A stretch of 41,212 nucleotides of DNA from Spirochaetota bacterium (GTDB lineage Bacteria; Spirochaetota; B62-G9; DRHN01), in assembly GCA_016934265.1 (NCBI GenBank), contig JAFGTF010000017.1:1-41212 (forward strand). Reading direction: 5' to 3'. The notes under the pieces are model-generated. The model had not been told where the DNA came from, did not search any database, and saw nothing but the letters and a program-made list of their open reading frames with translations. This document shows positions 27,268 to 35,312 of the stretch, piece after piece. Position 1 is the first letter of the stretch, and each line of letters opens with the position of its first letter. The position numbers and the translations under genes are program-made.

Positions 27268-27434
27268 GACTAACATGGCTGTTCGATAGTATGTCCGCAT
27301 TGTTACGGTCGTTCAACAGACGATCATAGCCGTATCTCTTCGAACAGTCGCAGACCGGCATTGTTTATCAGGCGGTCAGTTATATTACTAGAGCGTATTT
27401 TACCGTCAGAGCTTTATTTCTTCATACGGTCTGG
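27268..27434 (+). repeat. Tandem repeat, copy 2 (about 167 bp)
   Basis: Second unit, directly abutting the first. The first 25 bases are identical to copy 1 and the last 95 differ at one position, while the middle 40 or so bases differ at about a third of positions plus a one-base gap. Both inverted-repeat pairs are kept (27279-27286 with 27340-27347; 27351-27357 with 27427-27433). In the variable middle a nested stem TACGG-TCGT / ACGA...CCGTA (27304-27334) is seen. Confidence 0.9.
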
Positions 27435-27485
27435 AACAGTACGGTAGCGTGCCAGGCTTGCCGTTTTTTCCTTATCGTCGCCTTG

Positions 27486-27586
27486 TATCCGTCGATTTTT
27501 GTTGTACGGTATCCCAGAGGGTATCCGCTTCGACGGATGTCGAAGGCACAGCCGTTCGGAAAAGCCTTTGCCGTGTCCTGCGGCTG
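27486..27586 (+). promoter_or_regulatory. Structured leader upstream of pyruvate kinase
   Basis: ATCCGTCGA (27487-27495) and TCGACGGAT (27530-27538) form a perfect 9-bp inverted repeat. A second pair, CAGCCG (27549-27554) with CGGCTG (27581-27586), ends at the Shine-Dalgarno. The second stem could mask or expose the ribosome-binding site. I do not recognise a known riboswitch class. Confidence 0.4.
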
Positions 27587-27596
27587 GGAGAGATCG

Positions 27597-29054
27597 ATGC
27601 AAATAAAGAAGTCGACGAAGCTTGTATGTACCATCGGCCCGAAAAGCCAGGACGAGCGTACGCTTGCCGGCATGACGGAGGCGGGCATGGATGTCGTGCG
27701 GATGAACATGTCGCACGGCTCGCATGATTTCCACAAACGTACCATAGACCTGACGCGTGAAGTCTCTAAAAGAACCGGAACATATCTCGGAGTTATGCTC
27801 GACCTCCAGGGACCCAAGATCAGAACGAGAGGGCTCATGAAGGAGCCCGTTCTTCTCAAGGAGGGGCAGCGGTTCATTCTCACGACGAAAGACATATCCG
27901 GAACCTATGAGCGAGTCAGCGTAAACTACGAACCTCTTCCGAGCGAGGTTCAAAAAGGAGAGATCATTTTGCTCGATGACGGTCAGATACGGCTCGAGGT
28001 GATCGATAAGAGTGAAACCGATATCGTCTGCACCGTCAGAGAGGGAGGAGTGATACGCTCGTACCGGGGTTTGAATCTGCCTGACACCAGGCTCGGTATG
28101 CCCGCACTTACTGAGAAGGACATAGAAGACCTCTCGTTCGGCCTGAAGCACGGTGTCGATATCGTTGCGCTTTCTTTCGTACGTCGTGCAGCGGACGTGG
28201 AGGAGCTCCGGTCCAGGATCGAAAGCATGGGAAGAAAGATCCCGATCGTCGCCAAGATCGAGAAGCCGGAGGCCGTTGAGAATATCGACGAGATAATAGA
28301 ATCCTCAGACGGCGTTATGGTGGCGAGGGGGGATCTGGGTGCCGAGACGTCTCCTCAGGACGTGCCGGTGCTCCAGAAGCTCATCATCATGCGCTGTAAC
28401 AGTATGGGAAAGCCGGTGATAACCGCAACGCAGATGCTCGAGTCCATGATCTCGCGGCCGAGGCCGACGAGGGCGGAAGCTTCGGACGTCGCAAATGCGA
28501 TATTCGACGGCACGGACAGTGTGATGCTCTCCGGAGAAACTGCGGTGGGAGAGTATCCCGAACGGGCGGTGGCGATCGTGACGGACATTGCGAGGAGGGC
28601 CGAGCGGGAGATGCAGAATAACGGCATCGGCATATGCACTAAGAAGCATCCGAAAGATCGGACCGGTACGCACGATGTGCCGGAGGAGATATGCGCCCAG
28701 GCCTGCATGCTCGCCGATCGGCTGTTGCCGAAGCTCATAATCGGGTTCACGCTTACCGGAAAGACGGCCGCACGTCTCAGCAAATACAGGCCCTCCGTAC
28801 CGATTCTCGCGTTGTGCCCGAATGAGGAGGTGCTGCGTTCGCTGTCCCTCTACAGGGGAGTACACGGCCTTCCCTTAGAGACGGTAAGCTCCGCCGAGGA
28901 GCTCTTGGACCGTGCGGAATGTATCGTGGTGGAAAACGGACTCTGCAGGGAGGGGGATACCGTAGTATTCGTCGGGGGCGTGCCGGTGCTCTCAGGCGTC
29001 TCAACCAACATGTTGAAGGTCCACCGAATCAAGATCGGCGATAAAAACCTCTAA
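27597..29054 (+). CDS. pyk: Pyruvate kinase
   Basis: Glycolytic enzyme that transfers phosphate from phosphoenolpyruvate to ADP. The 485-residue protein has the family landmarks: KLVCTIGPKSQ at the start, MNMSHGSHD, GPKIRTRG, the catalytic Lys/Glu in KIEKPEAVENIDEI, VARGDLG, and TATQMLESM with RPTRAEASDVANA. The frame is open upstream to 27483, but GGGAG before 27597 and the conserved N-terminus define the start. It lies downstream of a structured leader and the tandem repeats, and stands alone, so its regulation is probably local. Confidence 0.97.
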   Translation: MQIKKSTKLVCTIGPKSQDERTLAGMTEAGMDVVRMNMSHGSHDFHKRTIDLTREVSKRTGTYLGVMLDLQGPKIRTRGLMKEPVLLKEGQRFILTTKDISGTYERVSVNYEPLPSEVQKGEIILLDDGQIRLEVIDKSETDIVCTVREGGVIRSYRGLNLPDTRLGMPALTEKDIEDLSFGLKHGVDIVALSFVRRAADVEELRSRIESMGRKIPIVAKIEKPEAVENIDEIIESSDGVMVARGDLGAETSPQDVPVLQKLIIMRCNSMGKPVITATQMLESMISRPRPTRAEASDVANAIFDGTDSVMLSGETAVGEYPERAVAIVTDIARRAEREMQNNGIGICTKKHPKDRTGTHDVPEEICAQACMLADRLLPKLIIGFTLTGKTAARLSKYRPSVPILALCPNEEVLRSLSLYRGVHGLPLETVSSAEELLDRAECIVVENGLCREGDTVVFVGGVPVLSGVSTNMLKVHRIKIGDKNL

Positions 29055-29072
29055 AGATCAGGCATCTTCCTG

Positions 29073-29295
29073 TCATATCCACGCATCATACCCGATTCCC
29101 CGGACCATACGGGCGACTGCTTTTACGCTTTCGGGATCTTGATCGTATTCGACCAGTGTCTTTTTTTCAGGCGCCGACACTCAGGACATCTTTTACGCCC
29201 GCTGTATTGCGGCCGATGTGTTCGATCGTGTATATGCAGGAGGCCTACTTCGCCCCTTTCAGATCGAGTATCGCGGTTTTTTCCCGCGTTGTCAT
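29073..29295 (-). pseudogene. Decayed HMA-domain (CopZ-like metal chaperone) gene
   Basis: Reading the reverse strand from an ATG at 29295 gives TAILDLKGAK, a TAG stop at 29245-29247, ASCIYTIEHIG, then GVKDVLSVGA and a TGA. The adjacent frame continues with KKTLVEYDQDPES and ends GIGYDAWI at 29073. Together this reconstructs one heavy-metal-associated domain of about 70 residues, the size of a copper chaperone. The TAG stands exactly where the first cysteine of the CxxC metal site should be, and a frameshift follows near 29165-29180. Two lesions in a short gene indicate a pseudogene. It could also be a relic of the N-terminal domain of a metal-exporting ATPase. Confidence 0.75.
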
Positions 29296-29402
29296 ACATG
29301 CTACGATACTACGAAACGGGTTGGGGGGGAACAACTGTCGGCAATCCGCGCATTTCGGGGGTGAAAAGGAGGGGGTACCTTTTCTTTACAAAACTTGGAA
29401 TA

Positions 29403-29431
29403 TTTATTCCTATTGTGTTATCTTTTATAAT
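29403..29431 (+). promoter_or_regulatory. Probable promoter for the HD-domain gene
   Basis: Perfect TATAAT with a weak TTTATT -35 at 17-base spacing in an AT-rich tract, 41 bases before the ATG at 29473. Between this and the HMA pseudogene (29296-29402) I see nothing recognisable. Confidence 0.45.
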
Positions 29432-29472
29432 AGTAGAACAATCGTCCGCACCAGGCGAAACGGCAGGTGTAT

Positions 29473-30378
29473 ATGGATCCGAAAAGAGAGCAAAACCTCA
29501 TCTTCATCAGGAAACCGCAGGATGTCGAGAACGAAGCGGAGCATATTCTGACTCTCATCAATCCGGAGTTCGACTTTTCCGCAGTAAGAAGCGCATTCTG
29601 TGACACTCGGAATCTTTTCATCGGCAAATACAGCGGATACCATGCGTGCAATACCCGCTACCATGACCTCGATCATACGGTAATGGTGTTTTTGGCCTCG
29701 GCGAGGCTCGTTCATGCGGTTTCTATCCAAGGAAGAGATTTCAAAGAGATTGACGTCGTCTTATGCCTTATCGCTTCGCTTTTTCATGACGCGGGATTCA
29801 TCCAGCGAATCTCGGACAGGGAGGGCACGGGTGCCAAGTATTCGATCGGTCACGAGATGCGAAGCGTCGAATTCATGAAGGAAAACCTCGAAGAAAAGGG
29901 ATACCGCGGAGATCTCATAACCGACTGCGCGAATATGATATTATGTACGACGCTCTCGGTATCTCCGAAAGAGATAGATTTCAGAAACGAAGATATAGAG
30001 ACGCTCGGTAAGATAGTGGGAACGGCGGACCTCGTTGCACAGATCGCGGACAGGCTCTATCTCGAAAAACTTCTCTATCTATACGAAGAGTTCGAGGAGG
30101 CGCATGTTCCCGGATTCGATTCGGAGCAGGACCTTCTTCGAAAGACGGAGGTCTTCTACCGGGATATATCGCGGCGCAGGATTAACGAGGATCTCGGGGG
30201 TCTCGGAGGCCTCATGCGACTTCACTTCAAGAGCCGGTGGGGAATAGACCGGGATCTCTACGAGGAATACATACGGAAAAACATCGATTATCTCAAAGTC
30301 GTTCTCGAGCAACGTGAACAGGACTATCGCATGATGCTGAAACGCGGCGGCGTCGTAGAGAGCCTTACAACGACATAG
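29473..30378 (+). CDS. HD-domain phosphohydrolase (PDE-like)
   Basis: A 301-residue soluble protein with an HD-type metal site: YHDLDHTV near residue 58, LFHDAGF near 102, a further His in GHEMRS, and GTADLVAQIADR near residue 182 with the last Asp. The YHDLDH context is reminiscent of class I cyclic-nucleotide phosphodiesterases, so a nucleotide or second-messenger substrate is plausible, but the substrate is not determined by these motifs. A GTG lies two codons upstream at 29467; the ATG is preferred because GGCAGG is better spaced. It is a single gene with its own likely promoter. Confidence 0.8.
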   Translation: MDPKREQNLIFIRKPQDVENEAEHILTLINPEFDFSAVRSAFCDTRNLFIGKYSGYHACNTRYHDLDHTVMVFLASARLVHAVSIQGRDFKEIDVVLCLIASLFHDAGFIQRISDREGTGAKYSIGHEMRSVEFMKENLEEKGYRGDLITDCANMILCTTLSVSPKEIDFRNEDIETLGKIVGTADLVAQIADRLYLEKLLYLYEEFEEAHVPGFDSEQDLLRKTEVFYRDISRRRINEDLGGLGGLMRLHFKSRWGIDRDLYEEYIRKNIDYLKVVLEQREQDYRMMLKRGGVVESLTTT

Positions 30379-30411
30379 CCTCGTTTCGTTCGTCCGCAAG
30401 GCTGAATCTGC

Positions 30412-30440
30412 TTGTATTTTACAATTCCTACTTATATATT
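30412..30440 (+). promoter_or_regulatory. Sigma70-type promoter for the flavin-binding protein / acyl-CoA ligase operon
   Basis: TTGTAT, 17 bases, TATATT, 30 bases before the ATG at 30471, followed by AAGGAG as ribosome-binding site. Confidence 0.6.
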
Positions 30441-30470
30441 TGTGAAAAAATTATCGATAAGGAGACCGAT

Positions 30471-30851
30471 ATGCTTGCACTTCCAAAAGTGGTGAAATCC
30501 TCCTGGAAAGACCGCCAGGGACCGTTCGTCTTTGCAACGTCGGATTCCGATGGAAACCCGAACGTGATCTATGTGACGTGCGTGAACCGGTACAGCGACG
30601 ACACGATCGTGATAGCGGATAACAAGTTCTTCAAAACCAGGGAGAACATAAAGGCGGGATCGAGAGGATCTTTGCTCTTTGTGACCGGAGAGAAAAAAGC
30701 CTACCAGATAAAGGGCGGATTGGAATATTATGTCTCCGGCGAGTACTACGACGATATGAAGAGATGGCTCGATCCGAAATATCCGGGGAACGCCGCCTGC
30801 GTTCTGAGGGTGGAGGAGGTGTATTGCGGTTCGGAAAAACTATCGGACTGA
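30471..30851 (+). CDS. Pyridoxamine 5'-phosphate oxidase-like flavin-binding protein
   Basis: A 126-residue protein of the PPOX / FMN-binding split-barrel group. Visible features are FVFATSDSDGNPNVIYVT at the N-terminal strand pair, DDTIVIADNKFFKTRENI, which forms the flavin-binding loop in relatives, and a C-terminal VLRVEEVYCG strand. The protein is too short for true PNPO; the small members are usually FMN- or F420-binding proteins of unknown substrate. It is separated by only 15 bases from the acyl-CoA ligase, so they share an operon. Confidence 0.8.
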   Translation: MLALPKVVKSSWKDRQGPFVFATSDSDGNPNVIYVTCVNRYSDDTIVIADNKFFKTRENIKAGSRGSLLFVTGEKKAYQIKGGLEYYVSGEYYDDMKRWLDPKYPGNAACVLRVEEVYCGSEKLSD

Positions 30852-30866
30852 GCGACGGGAGGGAAG

Positions 30867-32627
30867 ATGAAAGCACCATGGGACGTACTCGATATATACA
30901 GGGGAAAACAGTTTGACGGGGAGTGGCCGACGATCCCTCAGCTCTTCAGCATTACGCTTTCCCGACTCGGAGACAAACGGGCGTTCTCCCAGTTCGAGCC
31001 GGAGCCTTTTTCTCTCACCTACCGTGAAATAGAAGGGTATGTGAGCAGGGTAAAGAACCACCTTCTTAAGCTCGGGGTGAAAAAGGGAGACAAGATCGCG
31101 CTCACAGGCAAGAACTCCGTGGAATGGGCGGTCGCTTATCTGTCCATCCTTTTCTCTGGAGCAGTGGTGGTGCCCCTGGACTATCAGCTCAAGACGGAAG
31201 AGCTCGAGAAGCTCATACGCTTTTCGGATTCGAGGGTACTGTTCGTCGACGAGGAAAGGTACGATTCCCTCGGCGGGGAAAAAACCGCTCCCGGGGCCGT
31301 CATATCGCTCTCGAAAACGAAGCCGGACTATATTCTCGATCTCGAAGGCGGTACGGATATCGAGGCAGCCATGCCGGCGGCGTCCATGCCGGCGGCGTCC
31401 ATGCCGAAGGAGGATGACATCGCGGCGGTACTCTTCACCTCCGGAACGACGGGAAACGAGAAGGGCGTTATGCTCTCCCACCGCAACCTGATAAGCGACA
31501 CGTTCTACGCCCAGGCGAACCTCACGATTCTCACCGATGATGTCTTCTACGCCATTCTTCCCATTCATCACTCCTACACCATGACCGCGGTGCTGCTCGA
31601 GGCGCTGTCCGTCGGAGCCGAGGTCGTTTTCGGAAAACGACTCGCCACACCGCAGATCATGAAGGAGCTGAAAGAGGGTAATATTACCATGCTGCTCGGG
31701 GTACCCATGCTGTTCAATAAGATGCTGAAAGGGATCATACGGGGGATCAGGGAGAAGGGGGTTCTGTTCTACGGGCTAATCCGGGCAATGATGAAAGTGA
31801 GCGGTCTCATTAAAAAGGTCTTCAAGGTGAACCCTGGGAAGAAGATGTTCGGTTTCATTCTGAAGCGCGCTTCTCTGGAGAACATACGCATCTGTATCTC
31901 CGGCGCCGGTCCGCTGCCGCCTTCCACTTTCAGGCAGTTCAACCAGCTCGGTATCGACTTCATCCAGGGATACGGACTCACCGAGACTTCCCCGATCGTG
32001 ACCCTCAATCCGAAGGAGCACTACAAGGAGACATCGGTCGGAAAGGTGCTGCCGAATATCGATATACGAATACTCGATCCGGACGAAAACGGTGTCGGCG
32101 AGGTCCTCGCAAAAGGCCAGGTCGTCATGCAGGGCTACTATAAGAACAGTGAGGCGACGAAAGAAGTGTTTACGGAGGACGGATACCTGATGACGGGTGA
32201 TGTCGGATACCTCGACGATGACGGCTACCTTTACCTCACGGGAAGAAAGAAATCGATGATCGTCACTGAAGGTGGAAAAAACGTCTATCCCGAGGAGATC
32301 GAAAACGCCTTCCAGCTTTACGACGAGATCGAGCAGATTCTTGTGAAGGGATACGTGAAGGATGAAAAGTCAAGGGCCGAGAATATCGAGGCGTATGTCT
32401 ATCCGTCGATAGAGTATTTCGGCGAGAAGGCCAGAAACGATATCCCCGAAGAGGGAAGGGGAGGGTACGTCACAGAGAGGATAGGGGAGATCATCGCAGA
32501 GGTCAATCTGCACCTCAAGCCGTATCAGAGAATTTCCCGCTTCAAGCTCCTCGCAGAGCCGCTGGAGATGACCACCACCAAAAAGATCAAGAGGTATAAG
32601 ATCGCCCTGGGAGCGGAAAATGAATGA
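30867..32627 (+). CDS. AMP-dependent acyl-CoA ligase (long-chain fatty-acid type)
   Basis: Adenylate-forming enzyme that activates a carboxylic acid, most likely a long-chain fatty acid, to its CoA thioester. The 586-residue product carries the AMP-binding P-loop LFTSGTTGNEKGVMLSH, the YGLTETSP motif, the YLMTGDVGYLD hinge region and GRKKSMIVTEGGKNVYPEEIE of the C-terminal domain; the catalytic lysine should lie in TTTKKIKRYK near the end. No transmembrane segment is obvious. GGGAGG precedes the ATG. Partner in the operon is the flavin-binding protein. The acid used cannot be read from the sequence. Confidence 0.92.
   Translation: MKAPWDVLDIYRGKQFDGEWPTIPQLFSITLSRLGDKRAFSQFEPEPFSLTYREIEGYVSRVKNHLLKLGVKKGDKIALTGKNSVEWAVAYLSILFSGAVVVPLDYQLKTEELEKLIRFSDSRVLFVDEERYDSLGGEKTAPGAVISLSKTKPDYILDLEGGTDIEAAMPAASMPAASMPKEDDIAAVLFTSGTTGNEKGVMLSHRNLISDTFYAQANLTILTDDVFYAILPIHHSYTMTAVLLEALSVGAEVVFGKRLATPQIMKELKEGNITMLLGVPMLFNKMLKGIIRGIREKGVLFYGLIRAMMKVSGLIKKVFKVNPGKKMFGFILKRASLENIRICISGAGPLPPSTFRQFNQLGIDFIQGYGLTETSPIVTLNPKEHYKETSVGKVLPNIDIRILDPDENGVGEVLAKGQVVMQGYYKNSEATKEVFTEDGYLMTGDVGYLDDDGYLYLTGRKKSMIVTEGGKNVYPEEIENAFQLYDEIEQILVKGYVKDEKSRAENIEAYVYPSIEYFGEKARNDIPEEGRGGYVTERIGEIIAEVNLHLKPYQRISRFKLLAEPLEMTTTKKIKRYKIALGAENE
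31371..31406 (+). repeat. 15-bp in-frame microrepeat in the acyl-CoA ligase gene
   Basis: ATGCCGGCGGCGTCC occurs twice in direct succession, followed by a six-base partial third copy. It encodes MPAAS-MPAAS-MP in a loop before the P-loop, so copy number could vary without loss of frame. Confidence 0.85.
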
Positions 32628-32707
32628 TGCTCCGATTAACGCTGAATCCTTGCAGGCTTAAGCACCGTCGGCCCGAATGGCAGGCGGGGGTCCACTACCC
32701 GAATACC

Positions 32708-32736
32708 TTGACACGTCCTTTCTTTTCGGATACTGT
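32708..32736 (+). promoter_or_regulatory. Promoter for the small gene at 32812
   Basis: A perfect TTGACA -35 is followed after 17 bases by TACTGT. The inferred start leaves a leader of about 70 bases. A second -10-like TATACT lies at 32770-32775. Confidence 0.5.
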
Positions 32737-32811
32737 ATGCCTAATGCAAAAAAAGTGACGGCAACCCGATATACTGAAGCCGTGAGATGTCATAAACAAG
32801 GATACTGATCT

Positions 32812-33033
32812 ATGGCAAAGTCAGAAGAGATAGACGACATGCTCTTTTCGGAGATACTCAACAAGACTGTAGCCGAGTACTGCAAACGAAAAGGGTACGA
32901 GTACTACGATTACGAGTTTGCCGTGTTCTACGGTATCAGGCAGGAGAATGAGAGACAGGTCGGGGTGATCGCTGGATCGGCCGATTCGAGTTTTTTCAAA
33001 GACGCTTCGCTCCGGCTCGAGGAGATCTCCTGA
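32812..33033 (+). CDS. Small conserved-looking protein, function unknown
   Basis: A 73-residue acidic, Tyr-rich protein (EYCKRKGYEYYDYEFAVFYG). No signal peptide, membrane helix or known motif is visible. It has an upstream promoter and an AAGGA about ten bases before the ATG, and its composition is protein-like rather than random. It is followed by another small gene after a 105-base gap. Confidence 0.55.
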   Translation: MAKSEEIDDMLFSEILNKTVAEYCKRKGYEYYDYEFAVFYGIRQENERQVGVIAGSADSSFFKDASLRLEEIS

Positions 33034-33138
33034 ATCCCGATGCCGAGCGGCAGCGTTGCTGACGATAAATAAACGGTTTTAGTGAATGATGAGGGCGGCC
33101 GGTGTTGGTGGTATCGAACAAGACGGAGGGAGGCTACG

Positions 33139-33348
33139 TTGACACCGAAAAAAAAGGTATCCTTTCACGATAGAATAGAGCCTGCGATAAAGGATCTAAA
33201 CGAGCGGGTGGAGATCACCGAGAAGGACATCCAGCAAGAGGCCGCACGTCTGTACAAGTACCTGTACGAAGAGACGGCCCGGGAGATGGGAACGGGACCG
33301 GGCGGGGACGCCGGAACGGACGACGTGACCGAGATCCCGCTCGACTGA
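33139..33348 (+). CDS. Small charged protein, function unknown (TTG start)
   Basis: A 69-residue protein (from TTG) that starts with TPKKKVSFHDRI and has two probable helices (LNERVEITEKDIQQEAARLYKYLYEETAREM) and an acidic tail. The frame is open to a GTG at 33082, but the excellent GGAGGGAGG at 33125-33133 sits just before the TTG and sets the start there. Adjacent small gene upstream; nothing hints at function. Confidence 0.55.
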   Translation: MTPKKKVSFHDRIEPAIKDLNERVEITEKDIQQEAARLYKYLYEETAREMGTGPGGDAGTDDVTEIPLD

Positions 33349-33508
33349 GTTTTTCGGTATCGGTACTGCAGAAACCCTACGACGATCGGCCGGTATAATC
33401 CACTGTTTCGAAAAAGGCGGCGGGTGCGGGAGACGTAATCGTAAAAAAAATCATTCGGTCCGTTTTTTTTACGGCGACCGCCGTCTTAAAAAACGGATGG
33501 AGAAACGG

Positions 33509-34807
33509 ATGAGGCCGGGTAACAAGAAAGCGCCGACTAAAGGATCCTTTTCCCCGTTTCTTGTCGTTTTCTTCATCTGCTCTTTCTTTCGGCTTCATGC
33601 CGAGACCGGCTCCGTTTCCTATGGATACACGGGATTGACACCGGACGGAAACCGGTATATACCGGGAAAGGGGAGCTTTCCGCACGTACGCGCACTGGAC
33701 GTCGAACTTCCGGGCAAGCCCGTCTGGATCGCCTCCGCCCGGACGAAAGATGGATCGGTAGTGGCGGTTTCGCTCCAGGACGGGAACGTCCTGCTGTACT
33801 CGATAGTGAACAGCGTTGTTTCGAAGCTTGATGTCCCGGTACAGACGATCCCTCCCGGCGCGCAGCCGGTTTTGGTACTTTATGGGGATCATGCGGGGAT
33901 ACTAACGGAGCGCGCCTACCGGCGAAACTTCCTCACGCATCCCGTCGTGCTGCCCGGATCGGGAGAAACGGTTTCGATAGACGAATGGGGGCGCCTTGTT
34001 ATCGGCACGGACGGCGAAACACGAAGCCTGGATCTAAACGCCCTCCCGGACGCCAGAATACTCTTCGACGAAAGAGAGAGGCTGCTTCTTCTCACCCAGC
34101 CCACAGACGGGTACGAACACGGCATTCTCGGTGATCTGCTCGAAGCGACGAGCGTTACGATCGTCGATACGTCGCCTGCATTCAGGGTGGCCAGGCGTAT
34201 CCCGGTCGGTCGCGGCAGGGTGATAGAGGGGATTTCTCCCATATGGGTTGATATAGACGGCGACGAAAAGAGGGAGATCATCATTACGGTGAGCGATGTA
34301 TCGGAGGGGGCCCGTATTGCGGTATACAGCGAGGAGGGAGAGCTGTTGGGAAGCGGTGCCGGGATAGGCCGGGGGGTCGGATGGATACATCAGCTCGCCG
34401 TCGCGCCTTTCGGAGAAAACAGGGAAACCGGGCTCGCCGTCGTACGCACGCCGCATACAGGCGGCGTAGTCGAGTTCTACGGATGCTGTTGCGATGTGCT
34501 TACGATCGACGCTCGCCTTCCGGGAATCTCGACGCACAGGATCGGATCCAGGAATCTAGATACGGCCGTTGCCTGCGACTTCGACGGAGACGGAACGGTG
34601 GAGCTGCTCGTACCCGACGAACGGTTCGAAACGCTGCTTCTTTTATCGCGGACCGGCGGGACGGTCGAAATCGAATCGGCCTATCCGGTGGATGGCTTCG
34701 CGGTGACCAATATCACCGCCGTGTGCGGTCCCGGAGAGACCTGCGTCGTCGGAGTGGGAAGAGAGGACGGTGTTTTACGAGTGTGGGTACCGTATCTATA
34801 CCTGTAG
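33509..34807 (+). CDS. Exported FG-GAP/VCBS-like beta-propeller protein
   Basis: A 432-residue secreted or periplasmic protein. A signal peptide (FLVVFFICSFF, cleavage after LHA) is followed by beta-rich repeats, two of them with the calcium-binding FG-GAP/VCBS signature: WVDIDGDEKREIII near residue 250 and CDFDGDGTVELLV near 355. A C-terminal CCCDVL patch is unusual. I choose ATG 33509, with GGAG at 33499-33502 giving correct spacing; the ORF also has an ATG at 33497. The fold suggests an extracytoplasmic adhesion or scaffold protein, but no partner is evident. A TATAAT at 33394-33399 is an incomplete promoter candidate. Confidence 0.75.
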   Translation: MRPGNKKAPTKGSFSPFLVVFFICSFFRLHAETGSVSYGYTGLTPDGNRYIPGKGSFPHVRALDVELPGKPVWIASARTKDGSVVAVSLQDGNVLLYSIVNSVVSKLDVPVQTIPPGAQPVLVLYGDHAGILTERAYRRNFLTHPVVLPGSGETVSIDEWGRLVIGTDGETRSLDLNALPDARILFDERERLLLLTQPTDGYEHGILGDLLEATSVTIVDTSPAFRVARRIPVGRGRVIEGISPIWVDIDGDEKREIIITVSDVSEGARIAVYSEEGELLGSGAGIGRGVGWIHQLAVAPFGENRETGLAVVRTPHTGGVVEFYGCCCDVLTIDARLPGISTHRIGSRNLDTAVACDFDGDGTVELLVPDERFETLLLLSRTGGTVEIESAYPVDGFAVTNITAVCGPGETCVVGVGREDGVLRVWVPYLYL

Positions 34808-34964
34808 TATTTTTATGAGTGTTTTGATACCCAAAAAAAGGAACGGTGAGATAAAACGACCGTTCTTGCCCGCCAATGTATCCGTTTTTTCGTAGTGCGC
34901 GATCGGTACCGGCACCGTGCAGCTGCGGGGGACGGATCGACAGATCAGTCGGACGATCCTTACT

Positions 34965-35312
34965 ATGCGCATGACTGCGCAGATCGTATTCGCCGGGACG
35001 TTCGAAGAGGCGCGGGGCGTATGGAGATTTGAAGTAACAGTTCGGTACAAAGATAAAGGGTGGGACCTTTACGAGGACCTGTGGCCGGTATCGGATCCTA
35101 AAGGCGGCGGTGCCATTACAGAAAGAGTTCTCCCTCACATGCACGAGGTCGAGCAGCCCACAACGCGCAGCCTCGGCGGCGTCGAAATACCGAATGGAAC
35201 GTCCCCGGTCACGGTACGCGCCTGCCGTAACATCTTCGGGTATGGAGGTAGTGAGGTGCTCGTCGACCTCACCGTAAGGAAGCAAGACGGGTTCGAAGTG
35301 ACCCGCCCATAA
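34965..35312 (+). CDS. Conserved hypothetical protein in PIG-L operon
   Basis: A 115-residue beta-rich protein. The segment GWDLYEDLWPV, then RVLPHMHEVEQPTTRSL, then IPNGTSPVTVRA and GYGGSEVLVDL looks like a conserved family in which a His/Glu-rich HxHExEQPxTRS block precedes a C-terminal GYGG strand; I have no firm family name. No SD is strong; the ATG at 34965 is used, with a GTG at 34917 possible. Its TAA shares one base with the ATG of the PIG-L gene, so translation is coupled and a joint role is likely. Confidence 0.65.
   Translation: MRMTAQIVFAGTFEEARGVWRFEVTVRYKDKGWDLYEDLWPVSDPKGGGAITERVLPHMHEVEQPTTRSLGGVEIPNGTSPVTVRACRNIFGYGGSEVLVDLTVRKQDGFEVTRP

Noticed and set aside
27101-27434. 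CRISPR array from the repeated units.
   Set aside because: Only two long abutting units of 167 bases without short repeats and unique spacers; no cas gene is present.
29073-29295. Programmed read-through or amber recoding at the TAG inside the HMA segment.
   Set aside because: A frameshift follows downstream and no pyrrolysine or other recoding signal is visible, so decay is the simpler explanation.
33082-33138. A GTG start extending the small protein by 19 residues.
   Set aside because: The GGAGGGAGG site is correctly spaced for the TTG at 33139 and the extra N-terminus is unlike a protein sequence.
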